A stretch of 64,000 nt of DNA from Volucribacter amazonae. Lineage in GTDB: Bacteria > Pseudomonadota > Gammaproteobacteria > Enterobacterales > Pasteurellaceae. Position numbers and translations under genes: made by a program. Where the stretch lies: the NCBI RefSeq assembly GCF_029783845.1, contig NZ_LWID01000001.1, positions 2,522,575 through 2,586,574 of the forward strand, given 5' to 3'. How positions within the stretch are numbered: position 1 is the first letter of the stretch; every line of letters begins with the position of its first letter. The notes beneath the pieces are model-generated. The model did not search any database and was not told where the DNA came from. It saw nothing but the letters and a program-made list of their open reading frames with translations. Shown one piece after another: positions 1-8,366 of this stretch.

Positions 1-187
1 GGTAATAGAACAATTCGGTGATGATATTTTAAATACGGTGCATGCCGTATTAAAACAATTAGATGTTCAGGCAGTGCAATTGATTATTGAGGATAAAGGG
101 GCGTTGGATTGTGTCTTGAGAGCAAGACTTAAAGCTGCGTTATTGCGTGCCACAGATGAAGCGGTGAATTGGGAGAACGTACTATGA
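1..187 (+). CDS. citD: Citrate lyase acyl carrier protein (gamma chain), 3' part only
   Basis: The open frame starts outside the window and reads through from base 2 to a TGA at 185-187. It carries the C-terminal part of CitD, ending in a segment rich in Leu, Ala and Arg followed by NWENVL. CitD carries the phosphoribosyl-dephospho-CoA prosthetic group on which the acetyl and citryl groups are bound in the citrate lyase complex. The serine that carries the group lies upstream and cannot be checked. The stop overlaps the citE start (ATGA), which indicates translational coupling. Identification rests on the fragment's sequence and on citE, citF and citXG following directly. Confidence 0.88.
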   Translation, partial: VIEQFGDDILNTVHAVLKQLDVQAVQLIIEDKGALDCVLRARLKAALLRATDEAVNWENVL

Positions 188-1062
188 AATTAAGAAGAAG
201 TATGCTGTTTGTGCCGGGATCAAATGCAGCAATGGTGAGTAATAGTTTTATTTATAAACCTGATTCTATTATGTTTGATTTAGAAGACTCGGTAGCATTA
301 AAGGAAAAAGACAGTGCCAGAATGTTGGTTGCACAGGCTTTACAACACCCTTTTTATCAAGAAATTGAAACGGTTGTGCGGGTTAATCCTTTAGAGTCCG
401 AATTTGGGTTAGCGGATTTAAATGCCGTTGTAAGAGCGGGAACAGATATTGTTCGTTTACCGAAAACCGACACTGCTCAAGATGTGATTGCGATGGATAA
501 TGCCATTACTGAAATTGAAAAGCAATGTGGTCGGGAAGTAGGGAGTACCAAATTATTAGCCGCTATTGAGTCCGCTTTAGGGATTACGCAAGTGAATGAT
601 ATTGCCAAATCCTCCCCTCGTTTAATGGGTATCGCTTTGGGGGCTGAGGACTATGTGCGTAATCTCAGAACTGAGCGTTCCCCAGAAGGCATTGAGCTAT
701 TATTTGCCCGTTGCAGTATTTTGCAAGCCGCCAGAGCTAATGGCTTAATGGCATTTGATACAGTTTATTCTAATGCTGATAACGAAGAAGGTTTCTTACA
801 AGAAGCCAGCTTAATTAAACAATTAGGTTTTGATGGTAAATCTTTAATTAATCCTCGCCAGATTGAATTAATCCATAATTTATATGCCCCAACGCAAAAA
901 GACGTTGATTTTGCTCAGCGTGTTATTGAGGCGGCAGCAGAGGCAGAAAAAGCGGGCAGTGGTGTTGTGTCATTAAATGGAAAAATGGTGGATTCGCCGA
1001 TCATTGAACGTGCGAAATTAGTATTACAACGTGCGGAACTTTCTGGCATAAGAGAAGAATAA
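184..1062 (+). CDS. citE: Citrate lyase beta subunit (citryl-ACP lyase)
   Basis: 292 residues from the ATG at 184, the usual length for CitE. An in-frame ATG at 169 lies inside citD and would add only five residues, so the coupled ATGA start is preferred. CitE cleaves citryl-ACP to oxaloacetate and acetyl-ACP in the cytoplasm during anaerobic citrate use. The N-terminal LRRSMLFVPG, the FDLEDSV motif (metal-binding acidic residues) and ALGAEDYVRN are typical of the HpcH/HpaI-type TIM-barrel fold of CitE. It is the second gene of the cit operon visible here, with citF 7 bp downstream. Confidence 0.95.
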   Translation: MKLRRSMLFVPGSNAAMVSNSFIYKPDSIMFDLEDSVALKEKDSARMLVAQALQHPFYQEIETVVRVNPLESEFGLADLNAVVRAGTDIVRLPKTDTAQDVIAMDNAITEIEKQCGREVGSTKLLAAIESALGITQVNDIAKSSPRLMGIALGAEDYVRNLRTERSPEGIELLFARCSILQAARANGLMAFDTVYSNADNEEGFLQEASLIKQLGFDGKSLINPRQIELIHNLYAPTQKDVDFAQRVIEAAAEAEKAGSGVVSLNGKMVDSPIIERAKLVLQRAELSGIREE

Positions 1063-1069
1063 GGGGATA

Positions 1070-2599
1070 ATGATGGATAATAGACAACAACGGGTCAATG
1101 CAATTTGCCAACAACATAAGGATTATCAACAATATCAACAAATTGCGAAAGTAGAATCCTTGGCAAAAAATCATAAAGACAGAAAATTATGTGATTCTTT
1201 AGAACAAGCTATTCGTCGTAGTGGTTTACAAGACGGTATGACTATTTCGTTTCACCATGCTTTCCGAGCAGGGGACTTTGTGGTTAATTTGGTGGTGGAT
1301 AAACTGGCTGAAATGGGATTTAAGAATTTAGTTTTAGCCTCAAGTTCTTTAACGGATATTCATGCCCCTTTAGTACAACATATTAAAAATGGGGTAATTC
1401 GTAAGATTTATAGTTCTGGTTTACGTGGCGAATTAGCGGATAGAATTTCTGAAGGTTTAATGGACGAGCCAGCAACAATTCATTCCCATGGTGGGCGAGT
1501 GCATTTAATTAAAAGCGGTGAACTCAAGATTGATGTGGCATTTTTAGGCGTACCGAGTTGTGATGATTTTGGTAATGCCAATGGTTATAGTGGTAAAAAT
1601 GTTTGTGGTTCATTGGGATATGCACGTGTTGATGCGGAATTTGCTGATAAAGTGGTGTTATTAACAGAGGAAATTGTCGCTTATCCGCATCACCCAATCA
1701 GTATTGCACAGGATCAAGTGGATTTAATTGTAAAAGTTGAGCAAGTTGGCGATCCAAAGAAAATTGGTGGCGGAGCCACAAGAATGACCAAAAATCCTCG
1801 TGAGTTGTTGATAGCACGTAAAACAGCGGAAGTGATTTTTGCCAGTGGTTATTTTAAAGATGGCTTTTCTATGCAAACAGGAAGTGGCGGTGCTTCTTTG
1901 GCGGTAACCCGTTTTCTTGAAGATAAAATGCGTAAGCAAAATATTAAAGCTGATTTTGCCTTAGGGGGGATTACTGCCAGTATGGTTGCATTGCACGAGG
2001 CAGGTTTAATTAAGAAATTGCTTGATGTGCAAAGTTTTGATAAGGCAGCGGCAGAATCTTTGGCTCGTAATCCAAATCATATTGAGGTAAGTGCAAATCA
2101 ATATGCTAATTATAGCTCTAAAGGGGCTTCTGTTGAGCGATTAGATATTGTGATTTTAAGTGCTTTAGAAATTGATACGCAATTTAATGTTAATGTCTTG
2201 ACTGGCTCAAATGGGGTTATTCGTGGGGCATCGGGTGGGCATTGTGATACCGCCGCAAGTGCGCAATTAGCCATTATTGTTGCCCCATTGGTACGAGGAA
2301 GAATTCCAACGGTGGTTGAGAATGTTTTAACTTGCGTTACGCCGGGCGAAAATATTGATATTTTGGTTACAGATCATGGTGTCGCAGTCAATCCTAAGCG
2401 TCCTGATTTAATCAAAACCTTAACAGAAAAAGGTATTCAATTATTTACTATTGAACAATTATGTGAACGTGCATATCAATTAACAGGCAAGCCGAAACCG
2501 ATTGAATTTACAAATAAACCTGTGGCGGTCGTGCGTTATCGTGATGGTTCAGTGATTGATGTGGTTTATCAAGTCAAACAGGCAAACACTGATGTTTAA
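1070..2599 (+). CDS. citF: Citrate lyase alpha subunit (citrate:acetyl-ACP transferase)
   Basis: About 509 residues, matching the family length. Two ATGs lie in tandem at 1070 and 1073. The GGGG at 1063-1066 is better spaced for the second, so 1073 may be the true start. CitF swaps acetyl for citryl on the acyl carrier protein. Glycine-rich segments such as GGGATRMTKNPREL and SGGHCDTAASAQLAI are characteristic of this CoA-transferase-like family. The 3' end overlaps the citXG start by 8 bp, so the two are probably coupled. CitD, CitE and CitF together form citrate lyase. Confidence 0.95.
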   Translation: MMDNRQQRVNAICQQHKDYQQYQQIAKVESLAKNHKDRKLCDSLEQAIRRSGLQDGMTISFHHAFRAGDFVVNLVVDKLAEMGFKNLVLASSSLTDIHAPLVQHIKNGVIRKIYSSGLRGELADRISEGLMDEPATIHSHGGRVHLIKSGELKIDVAFLGVPSCDDFGNANGYSGKNVCGSLGYARVDAEFADKVVLLTEEIVAYPHHPISIAQDQVDLIVKVEQVGDPKKIGGGATRMTKNPRELLIARKTAEVIFASGYFKDGFSMQTGSGGASLAVTRFLEDKMRKQNIKADFALGGITASMVALHEAGLIKKLLDVQSFDKAAAESLARNPNHIEVSANQYANYSSKGASVERLDIVILSALEIDTQFNVNVLTGSNGVIRGASGGHCDTAASAQLAIIVAPLVRGRIPTVVENVLTCVTPGENIDILVTDHGVAVNPKRPDLIKTLTEKGIQLFTIEQLCERAYQLTGKPKPIEFTNKPVAVVRYRDGSVIDVVYQVKQANTDV

Positions 2600-3980
2600 T
2601 GTTGGTCAATTTTTGCCTGACTTTTCTCTAGCGGGAAAGGCTATCTCGCTAGAGGAATTGCTTGTTGCGAAAGAGCAACGAGCCTTGTTACAACAACAAT
2701 GCTTAAGTCAATATCATCAATCCTTACTGAGTTTGACTTTATTAGCACCAGGTGCAGTTAAAAAGAATGAATTACTTGATTATGTATTTACTCAAGCATT
2801 AACACAACTTGAACAGTTATGGCAAACATTGGCAATTAAGCCTACCGCCTCTTTTATCCGCCCTTTAGATACAGGGCATGAAGCTATTTTTGTACTGGAT
2901 ATTGATGCCACAAGATTAAAACAACAGACGATGGTTTTAGAGCAAAGCTCGCCCCTTGCCCGCCTATGGGATATTGATGTCTTTGATAAAAAAGGGAGGC
3001 TACTTAGCCGTTCAGACTTTGATTATTCCCCACGTTGTTGCTTAATTTGCCAAGCTGAAGCGAAACATTGTGCGAGATCCCGTCAACATAGTCTGTCTGA
3101 TATTTATCAAATTATGCAACAAATTGTTACACAACATTATTTTGCTGATTATGTGGCAAATTTAGTCAATCAAGCCTTATTAACGGAAGCAAGGTTAACA
3201 CCAAAACCGGGGTTAGTGGATCAAGCTGACAACGGGGCGCATCAAGATATGAATCTTGCTACTTTCTTATTAAGTAGCCAAGCTCTTTATCCGTTTTGGG
3301 CAGCCTTTGTTTATCAAGGAATAAAAACCGCTCAACAACCTGTTGCACAAATATTGGCTGAGTTACGTCCTTTAGGATTACAAGCAGAGCAGGCAATGTT
3401 CAATGCTACCCAAGGCATCAATACCCATAAAGGCAGTATTTTTGCCTTTGGACTGACGTGTGCTGCATTAGGGCGTTTATTTGTTCAACAACAATCTTTT
3501 GATTGGCAAGATGTGTCTTCATTAATTGCACAAATGTGTCAAGGCATTAGTCAAGAATTAGTACAACCTAGCCAATCAGCCACAGCAGGTATCAAGATTT
3601 ATCAACATTATGGCATAAAAGGAGCGAGGGGAGAGGCAGAGCAAGGCTTTCCATTAGTGCAATATGCTTTATCAGAATTATTACAATCAAAGGATTATGG
3701 TGAACAACATGGTTTATTATTGGCATTACTACAACTCTGTGCCAATAATCAAGATACTAATGTTATTCATCGTGCAGGTATGGAGGGATTAAATTGGTTT
3801 CGTTCTACCGCGAAACAATTACTTGAACAACAACAGATTATCACAAAGATTGAAGTATTAGAGCAAGCATTGAATACCTTTAATCAACAATGTATTCATC
3901 ACAATATTAGTCCCGGAGGAAGTGCGGATTTACTCGCACTTTCTTGGTTTATTTATCAATTTTTTTATTTTAATCATTAA
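2592..3980 (+). CDS. citXG: CitX-CitG fusion: prosthetic-group transferase and triphosphoribosyl-dephospho-CoA synthase
   Basis: 462 residues from the ATG at 2592, inside the citF end; an upstream ATG at 2556 lies deep in citF and is rejected. Residues ~1-180 are CitX-like (ARLWDIDVF, then a Cys-rich SPRCCLICQAEAKHC). Residues ~185-462 are CitG-like (ARLTPKPGLVDQADNGAHQD and a C-terminal SPGGSADLLA). CitG makes the prosthetic-group precursor and CitX attaches it to apo-CitD, so the protein matures the lyase made by the upstream genes. The two are separate genes in Klebsiella; a fused form is known from Haemophilus. No linker frameshift was seen. Confidence 0.92.
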   Translation: MFNVGQFLPDFSLAGKAISLEELLVAKEQRALLQQQCLSQYHQSLLSLTLLAPGAVKKNELLDYVFTQALTQLEQLWQTLAIKPTASFIRPLDTGHEAIFVLDIDATRLKQQTMVLEQSSPLARLWDIDVFDKKGRLLSRSDFDYSPRCCLICQAEAKHCARSRQHSLSDIYQIMQQIVTQHYFADYVANLVNQALLTEARLTPKPGLVDQADNGAHQDMNLATFLLSSQALYPFWAAFVYQGIKTAQQPVAQILAELRPLGLQAEQAMFNATQGINTHKGSIFAFGLTCAALGRLFVQQQSFDWQDVSSLIAQMCQGISQELVQPSQSATAGIKIYQHYGIKGARGEAEQGFPLVQYALSELLQSKDYGEQHGLLLALLQLCANNQDTNVIHRAGMEGLNWFRSTAKQLLEQQQIITKIEVLEQALNTFNQQCIHHNISPGGSADLLALSWFIYQFFYFNH

Positions 3981-3995
3981 TCTTACGAGGAAAAT

Positions 3996-5435
3996 ATGGC
4001 ATTAAGTAAATTGCAAAAAGTAGCGATATTAGTGGCAATTCCCATTATTATCGGCTTACTCCCTGCTCCAGATGGTTTACCATTAATTGCGTGGCGATTA
4101 TTTGGTATTTATTTAGCAACAATAGTGGGGCTAGTCATTAAGCCTTATGGCGAACCTGTCATCTTATTAGCCGCCGTTGCGGCATCTTCTGTGGTGATTG
4201 GGAATACCGCAGGGGCAGGCGAGTTGGTAAAAGTTTCACAAACATTAAGCGGTTATCAATCAGGGACAACTTGGTTAATCTTCACCGCTTTTACTTTAAG
4301 TTCAGCTTTCGTGATTACAGGGTTAGGTAAACGTATTGCTTATCATATGATTGGCTGGCTAGGGAGTACCACCTTACGTTTAGGCTATGTTACCATGTTC
4401 CTAGATTTATTACTTTCGCCCGCAACGCCGTCTAATACCGCAAGAGCAGGGGGAATTATTTTCCCAATCATCAACAGTATTGCAGTGGCATTAGGTTCTA
4501 CCCCAAATGAAACCCCTAAAAAAGCAGGACGTTATTTATTAATGAATGTTTATATGGTGGTAAAAACAACCAGCTATATCTTTTTAACCGCTATGGCACC
4601 GAATGCGTTAGCCTTATCTCTTATGGCACCTATTTTAGGCTTTAACCTAGATTGGATTCATTGGTTCTTAGCCGCTTCTGTACCCGGATTGCTATGCCTA
4701 TTTTTAATTCCATTGGTCGGTTATATTATTTGCCCGCCAGAATTAAAAGAAGTGGATAATAAAGAAATCGCACGCAAAGGCTTAGAAGAATTAGGGCCAA
4801 TGAAGTTTCGTGAAAAAGCCCTCATAGTCTTGTTTATTGGTGCCTTATTTTGCTGGATCTTTGCTAATGTATTAAATGTTAATGCGACCACTGTGGCACT
4901 AACGGTTATGGTACTATGTATCATATTAAACATTGTTGCTTGGGACGATATTCTAAAAAATAAAGCAGGCTGGAATACCTTAATTTGGTACGGTGGTATT
5001 ATCGGTATGTCATCAATTTTAGATAAAGCTGGTTTCTTTAAATGGTTAGCCACAACCTTTGAAACCTATCTAAACTTTGATGGTCATGGCAATATCGCAT
5101 TAATGGTTATCCTCTTTATCAGTGTCGCAGTACGTTACTTGTTTGCCTCTGGTGGTGCTTATGTTGCCGCTATGGTACCTGTCTTTGCCACAGTAGGTAA
5201 AGTAGCAGGTGCACCAGTGGAATTACTTGCTTTAGGATTATTATTTACGAATTCCTACGGCGGAAGTGTAACCCATTATGGCGGCGGTCCGGGTCCAATT
5301 ACCTTTGGAGCAGGCTATAATGATATTAAATCTTGGTGGGCAACAGGTGCAGTAATTGCTTTTGGTAGTTTACTTATCCATTGCACCGTAGGTATATTAT
5401 GGTGGAAATTCTTAATAGGTGCAGGTTGGTTATAA
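3996..5435 (+). CDS. citT: Citrate/dicarboxylate antiporter, DASS family
   Basis: 479 residues with about 12 hydrophobic segments, an inner-membrane carrier of the divalent anion:sodium symporter superfamily. TPSNTARAGGI around residue 147 and the C-terminal TNSYGGSVTHYGGGPGP are typical of the CitT/TtdT/SdcS group. CitT exchanges external citrate for internal succinate, and its place as last gene of the cit operon supports citrate as substrate. A good ribosome site (TACGAGGA) lies 6-7 bp upstream. A strong hairpin follows. Substrate is inferred from context; C4-dicarboxylate exchange cannot be excluded. Confidence 0.88.
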   Translation: MALSKLQKVAILVAIPIIIGLLPAPDGLPLIAWRLFGIYLATIVGLVIKPYGEPVILLAAVAASSVVIGNTAGAGELVKVSQTLSGYQSGTTWLIFTAFTLSSAFVITGLGKRIAYHMIGWLGSTTLRLGYVTMFLDLLLSPATPSNTARAGGIIFPIINSIAVALGSTPNETPKKAGRYLLMNVYMVVKTTSYIFLTAMAPNALALSLMAPILGFNLDWIHWFLAASVPGLLCLFLIPLVGYIICPPELKEVDNKEIARKGLEELGPMKFREKALIVLFIGALFCWIFANVLNVNATTVALTVMVLCIILNIVAWDDILKNKAGWNTLIWYGGIIGMSSILDKAGFFKWLATTFETYLNFDGHGNIALMVILFISVAVRYLFASGGAYVAAMVPVFATVGKVAGAPVELLALGLLFTNSYGGSVTHYGGGPGPITFGAGYNDIKSWWATGAVIAFGSLLIHCTVGILWWKFLIGAGWL

Positions 5436-5466
5436 TTTATCATCATTGATTTAACCAATAATCCCT

Positions 5467-5506
5467 TAATTCCCCTATGCGTTATACGGTAGGGGATTAT
5501 TTTTAT
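5467..5506 (+). terminator. Terminator of the cit operon
   Basis: An inverted repeat TTCCCCTA ... TAGGGGAT is followed by ATTTTT, 32 bp after the citT stop. It fits a rho-independent terminator. Confidence 0.7.
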
Positions 5507-5526
5507 CGTTATTTTGGTATTTTCTA

Positions 5527-5647
5527 AAGTGCGGTCTGTTTTTAAATTATTTTTCCCAAAAAACGAGAATTTTAATAATGAATTCTGTTCTCTGTTATAC
5601 CTCCTCTGGAACGGCTATAAAAAATAATTTCAAAATCAACCGCACTT
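5527..5647. repeat. Convergent pair of DNA uptake signals in a gene-free stretch
   Basis: AAGTGCGGT at 5527-5535 and its complement ACCGCACTT at 5639-5647 face each other in the 330-bp gap between citT and hipB. Such inverted uptake signals are common in Pasteurellaceae. The arms here are too far apart for a tight hairpin. Apart from the cit terminator and the hip operators, nothing else was seen in this gap. Confidence 0.85.
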
Positions 5648-5680
5648 TAATCATTTCCTATCTTTCTAATATATTCTTAT

Positions 5681-5754
5681 TATCCTCTTAAAAGGATAAT
5701 ATTGCATTTATCCCTTTTAAGGGATAAAATCTATTTTACCCTTTATAAAGGATA
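5681..5754 (+). promoter_or_regulatory. Three HipB-type operators upstream of hipBA
   Basis: Three 18-bp sites fit the published E. coli HipB operator TATCC-N8-GGATA: TATCCTCTTAAAAGGATA at 5681-5698, TATCCCTTTTAAGGGATA at 5709-5726 and TACCCTTTATAAAGGATA at 5737-5754 (one mismatch). Starts are exactly 28 bp apart. The last site overlaps the hipB ribosome-binding site (GGATAAGG). This predicts tight autorepression by HipB or the HipBA complex. The binding itself is inferred. Confidence 0.85.
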
Positions 5755-5766
5755 AGGAAACAAAAA

Positions 5767-6024
5767 ATGGTAGTTACCTCAAGTAAAATGTTAGCTCACA
5801 TATTACGTGAATTTCGTTATCAAAATCACTTATCTCAAACGGATTTAGCCAAAATTGTAGGTATGAAACAAGCTACAGTGTCAGCATTTGAAAATACCCC
5901 TGACAGCACTAAATTAGAAACCTTATTTAAGTTGTTGGCTGGACTTGAATTGGAATTAGTGGTGCAACCTCGTCCAAAGAATATCTCATTATTAACTCAA
6001 GATGAGGTAGAGGATATATGGTAA
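5767..6024 (+). CDS. hipB: HipB antitoxin, helix-turn-helix repressor
   Basis: 85 residues, close to E. coli HipB (88). Residues ~10-65 form an Xre-type helix-turn-helix (LSQTDLAKIVGMKQATVSAFEN), followed by the short beta-strand ELELVVQPRPK that forms the dimer lobe in HipB. It neutralises HipA and should repress the operon through the three operators upstream. The stop overlaps the hipA start by 7 bp, which suits coupled synthesis of antitoxin and toxin. The C-terminal tryptophan (EDIW) matches the C-terminal tail typical of the family. Confidence 0.92.
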   Translation: MVVTSSKMLAHILREFRYQNHLSQTDLAKIVGMKQATVSAFENTPDSTKLETLFKLLAGLELELVVQPRPKNISLLTQDEVEDIW

Positions 6025-7301
6025 ATTCTAATATTTTAACAGTGGCAATGAATGGAATAAAAGTAGGGGAATGGCGAAAATATACGAATGGAGGAACAGA
6101 ATTTCAATATGATGACACTTGGTTAAGTTTCCCTCGCTGTCGGGCTATTTCATTATCGTTACCGCTTTCCCATACTCCCCATAAAGGAGATGTGGTCTAT
6201 AATTTCTTTGATAATTTGTTGCCCGATAATGAGCAAATTCGCTCACGAATTCAACAACGTTTTCAAACGATCACCAAGTCTCCCTTTGATTTACTTTCTG
6301 CCATAGGGTTAGACTGTGTTGGTGCTATTCAACTTTATCAAGGGGAAAGTCATTTAGTTCAACAAATTCAATCCCAACCGTTAAATGAGAAAGAGATTGA
6401 AAATTTATTAAAAAACTACCGCACTTCACCGCTAGGAATGGACGAATTAGATGATTTCCGCATTTCTCTTGCGGGAGCACAGGAAAAAACCGCATTATTA
6501 TGGTATCAAAATCAATGGCAACGCCCATTACATGCAACCGCAACTAGCCATATTTTTAAGTTACCAATTGGTATTGTAGGACAAGGACAATTGGATTTAT
6601 CGCATAGTTGTGAAAATGAATGGTTTTGCTTACAGATTTTACAAAAATTTGGTTTATCCGTCCCCAATGCTGAGATTAAACAATTTGGTGAAACCAAAGT
6701 ATTGATTGTTGAACGCTTTGATCGCCGTTGGTCATCTAGGGGAAATTGGTTGATCCGCTTACCACAAGAGGATATGTGCCAAGCTCTGGGAATTGCCCCT
6801 GCTCGTAAATATGAGACAGATAGTGGTATTGGTATTGTGAAGATTATGGATTTACTCAAAGGATCTGCCGATCCTATCCAAGACCGTAAACGCTTTTTTA
6901 AGGCTCAAATTGTGTTTTGGTTACTCTGTGCTATTGATGGGCATGCAAAAAATTTTAGTTTGTACTTAGAGCCACAAAATCATTATCGTTTAACGCCATT
7001 TTATGATGTAATTTCCGCTTATCCTCTAATCAGTTCAAGTGGATTACAACGACAAAAAATAAAAATGGCAATGGCTTGGCAAGGCAAAAACCGTCATTAT
7101 TGGTGGCGAGAAATTAAATTACGGCATATTTTTGATACGGCTAAATTAGCCAATTTATCCTCAGAAACAGTAGAAGATATTTTACATGAATTAGTAAAAT
7201 CTTATCCATTAGTGAGTGAGATTAATACAGCACATTTGCCAAGAAAGATTATTGAACCCATTTTAGAGGGATTAGAAAGCAAGATGAAAATGTTGAGATA
7301 G
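6018..7301 (+). CDS. hipA: HipA toxin, serine/threonine kinase of the HipBA persistence module
   Basis: 427 residues, against about 440 for E. coli HipA, and apparently intact. Recognisable elements in order: the N-terminal subdomain; ISLAGAQEKTALL around residue 155, which contains the serine that E. coli HipA autophosphorylates; FKLPIG and ERFDRRW (ATP-binding region); LPQEDMCQALG; and the catalytic DGHAKNFSLYL with LTPFYDVISAYPL. E. coli HipA phosphorylates glutamyl-tRNA synthetase and causes growth arrest. The same target is likely here but inferred. The gene lies immediately after and overlapping hipB. Confidence 0.93.
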   Translation: MVNSNILTVAMNGIKVGEWRKYTNGGTEFQYDDTWLSFPRCRAISLSLPLSHTPHKGDVVYNFFDNLLPDNEQIRSRIQQRFQTITKSPFDLLSAIGLDCVGAIQLYQGESHLVQQIQSQPLNEKEIENLLKNYRTSPLGMDELDDFRISLAGAQEKTALLWYQNQWQRPLHATATSHIFKLPIGIVGQGQLDLSHSCENEWFCLQILQKFGLSVPNAEIKQFGETKVLIVERFDRRWSSRGNWLIRLPQEDMCQALGIAPARKYETDSGIGIVKIMDLLKGSADPIQDRKRFFKAQIVFWLLCAIDGHAKNFSLYLEPQNHYRLTPFYDVISAYPLISSSGLQRQKIKMAMAWQGKNRHYWWREIKLRHIFDTAKLANLSSETVEDILHELVKSYPLVSEINTAHLPRKIIEPILEGLESKMKMLR

Positions 7302-7315
7302 AAAAGTTTTATAGA

Positions 7316-7338
7316 TATAGTCGTCCCACTTTAAAATA
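7316..7338 (+). repeat. Solo terminus of the TATAGTCGTT palindromic repeat
   Basis: TATAGTCGTCCCACTTTAAA plus three bases matches one terminal inverted repeat of the 106-bp element seen complete at 17221-17326 and 62440-62545. The rest of the element is absent, so this looks like a remnant. Confidence 0.6.
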
Positions 7339-7359
7339 AATGGCTATAGTATTGGATTA

Positions 7360-7405
7360 AAGTGCGGTATGTTTTTCAAAAATATCTTAATTTCCAACCG
7401 CACTT
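7360..7405. terminator. Uptake-signal pair forming a possible hipA terminator
   Basis: AAGTGCGGT at 7360-7368 and ACCGCACTT at 7397-7405 form a 9-bp inverted repeat with a 28-base loop, 58 bp past hipA. Paired uptake signals often double as terminators in this family. The U-tail here is weak. Confidence 0.45.
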
Positions 7406-7492
7406 CCATACATTAACCACTTAGTTCTTTACCTTTCATTAATTTAATCTATTTAATTATTAAAAATAGCTTGTGTTACATTTTTGTTTAAA

Positions 7493-7519
7493 TTATTATT
7501 GATAATTATTTTTATTATC
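7493..7519 (+). promoter_or_regulatory. Fur box upstream of the chaN-exbB-exbD-tonB unit
   Basis: The stretch TTATTATTGATAATTATT followed by TTTATTATC resembles the Fur consensus GATAATGATAATCATTATC, built from GATAAT-like hexamers. It ends 12 bp before the preferred TTG start of chaN. Iron repression of the downstream energy-transducing genes is the expected effect. Confidence 0.65.
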
Positions 7520-7531
7520 AGTGGTGATTTT

Positions 7532-8347
7532 TTGAAAGCCGTTATTCTCTTTTTATCCATTTTACTGGTTGCTTGTTCTCATTCTATTACGTCAATACAA
7601 CCTAGTAAGTTAGGTATTGTGATTGATTTACACTCAGGGCAACAAATCACACCGCAGGATTTGATTGAACGAGTGGCTCAAGATCCTATTATTTTATTAG
7701 GTGAAATTCATGATCAGTTCTCACATCATCAGGCTCAATATTGGTTTTTAGATAAACTGGTAGAAAAACGCCCACAAGGTAGCTTGTTATTAGAAATGTT
7801 AGCAGTTAATCAGCAATCGGCATTAGATGATTTACCAAAACAATCGATCCCTTTAAATAAATTGGCAGATTTAATTCAATGGGATCATCGCTGGCGTTGG
7901 GATTGGTATGGCGAATTAATTGAACGTGCTTTATTTGCTGATTATAGCGTGGTAGCCACAAATCTTACTCAACAAGAAGTAAATACCATTATGCGAGGGG
8001 CAGAACCTTTACGAGGTAAAACATCAACGGCGGTGGCAATTAAGCAACAAATTGCCGATTTAATTTTAGCCAATCATTCGGGAAATTGTTGTTCCGCTGA
8101 GTTAATCAATCGCATGGTAGAGGTGCAACAATTTAGAGATCGCCGTATGGCGGAAAAATTATGGCAATCAACGCAACCCACTAATGTATTAATTGCAGGT
8201 AATCATCATGTTAATCGTTTATTTGGAGTGCCAGTGCATTTGCAAGAGCTATCAGGCAATCAAGCAAATGCAACGGTAATCATGATGAGCAATGAACAAC
8301 AAGGGATTACGGTTGAGCAAGCTGATTTTCTTTGGTTAATTCCATAA
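7532..8347 (+). CDS. chaN: ChaN-like heme/iron-associated lipoprotein
   Basis: 271 residues from a TTG at 7532. An ATG at 7484 is in frame, but its extension would be encoded across the Fur box and would put a second hydrophobic stretch before the signal peptide. From the TTG the protein starts with a clean lipoprotein signal ending SILLVAC. The body matches the ChaN/haem-binding uptake (Tiki-like) family: ILLGEIHDQFSHH, LLLEML, WDWYGELIERALF, and NVLIAGNHHVNR near the end. Campylobacter ChaN binds heme dimers and Pseudomonas PhuW is similar. It probably sits in the outer membrane facing the periplasm. It is followed 19 bp later by exbB. Confidence 0.85.
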   Translation: MKAVILFLSILLVACSHSITSIQPSKLGIVIDLHSGQQITPQDLIERVAQDPIILLGEIHDQFSHHQAQYWFLDKLVEKRPQGSLLLEMLAVNQQSALDDLPKQSIPLNKLADLIQWDHRWRWDWYGELIERALFADYSVVATNLTQQEVNTIMRGAEPLRGKTSTAVAIKQQIADLILANHSGNCCSAELINRMVEVQQFRDRRMAEKLWQSTQPTNVLIAGNHHVNRLFGVPVHLQELSGNQANATVIMMSNEQQGITVEQADFLWLIP

Positions 8348-8366
8348 AATTTAAGGATAGAAGATT

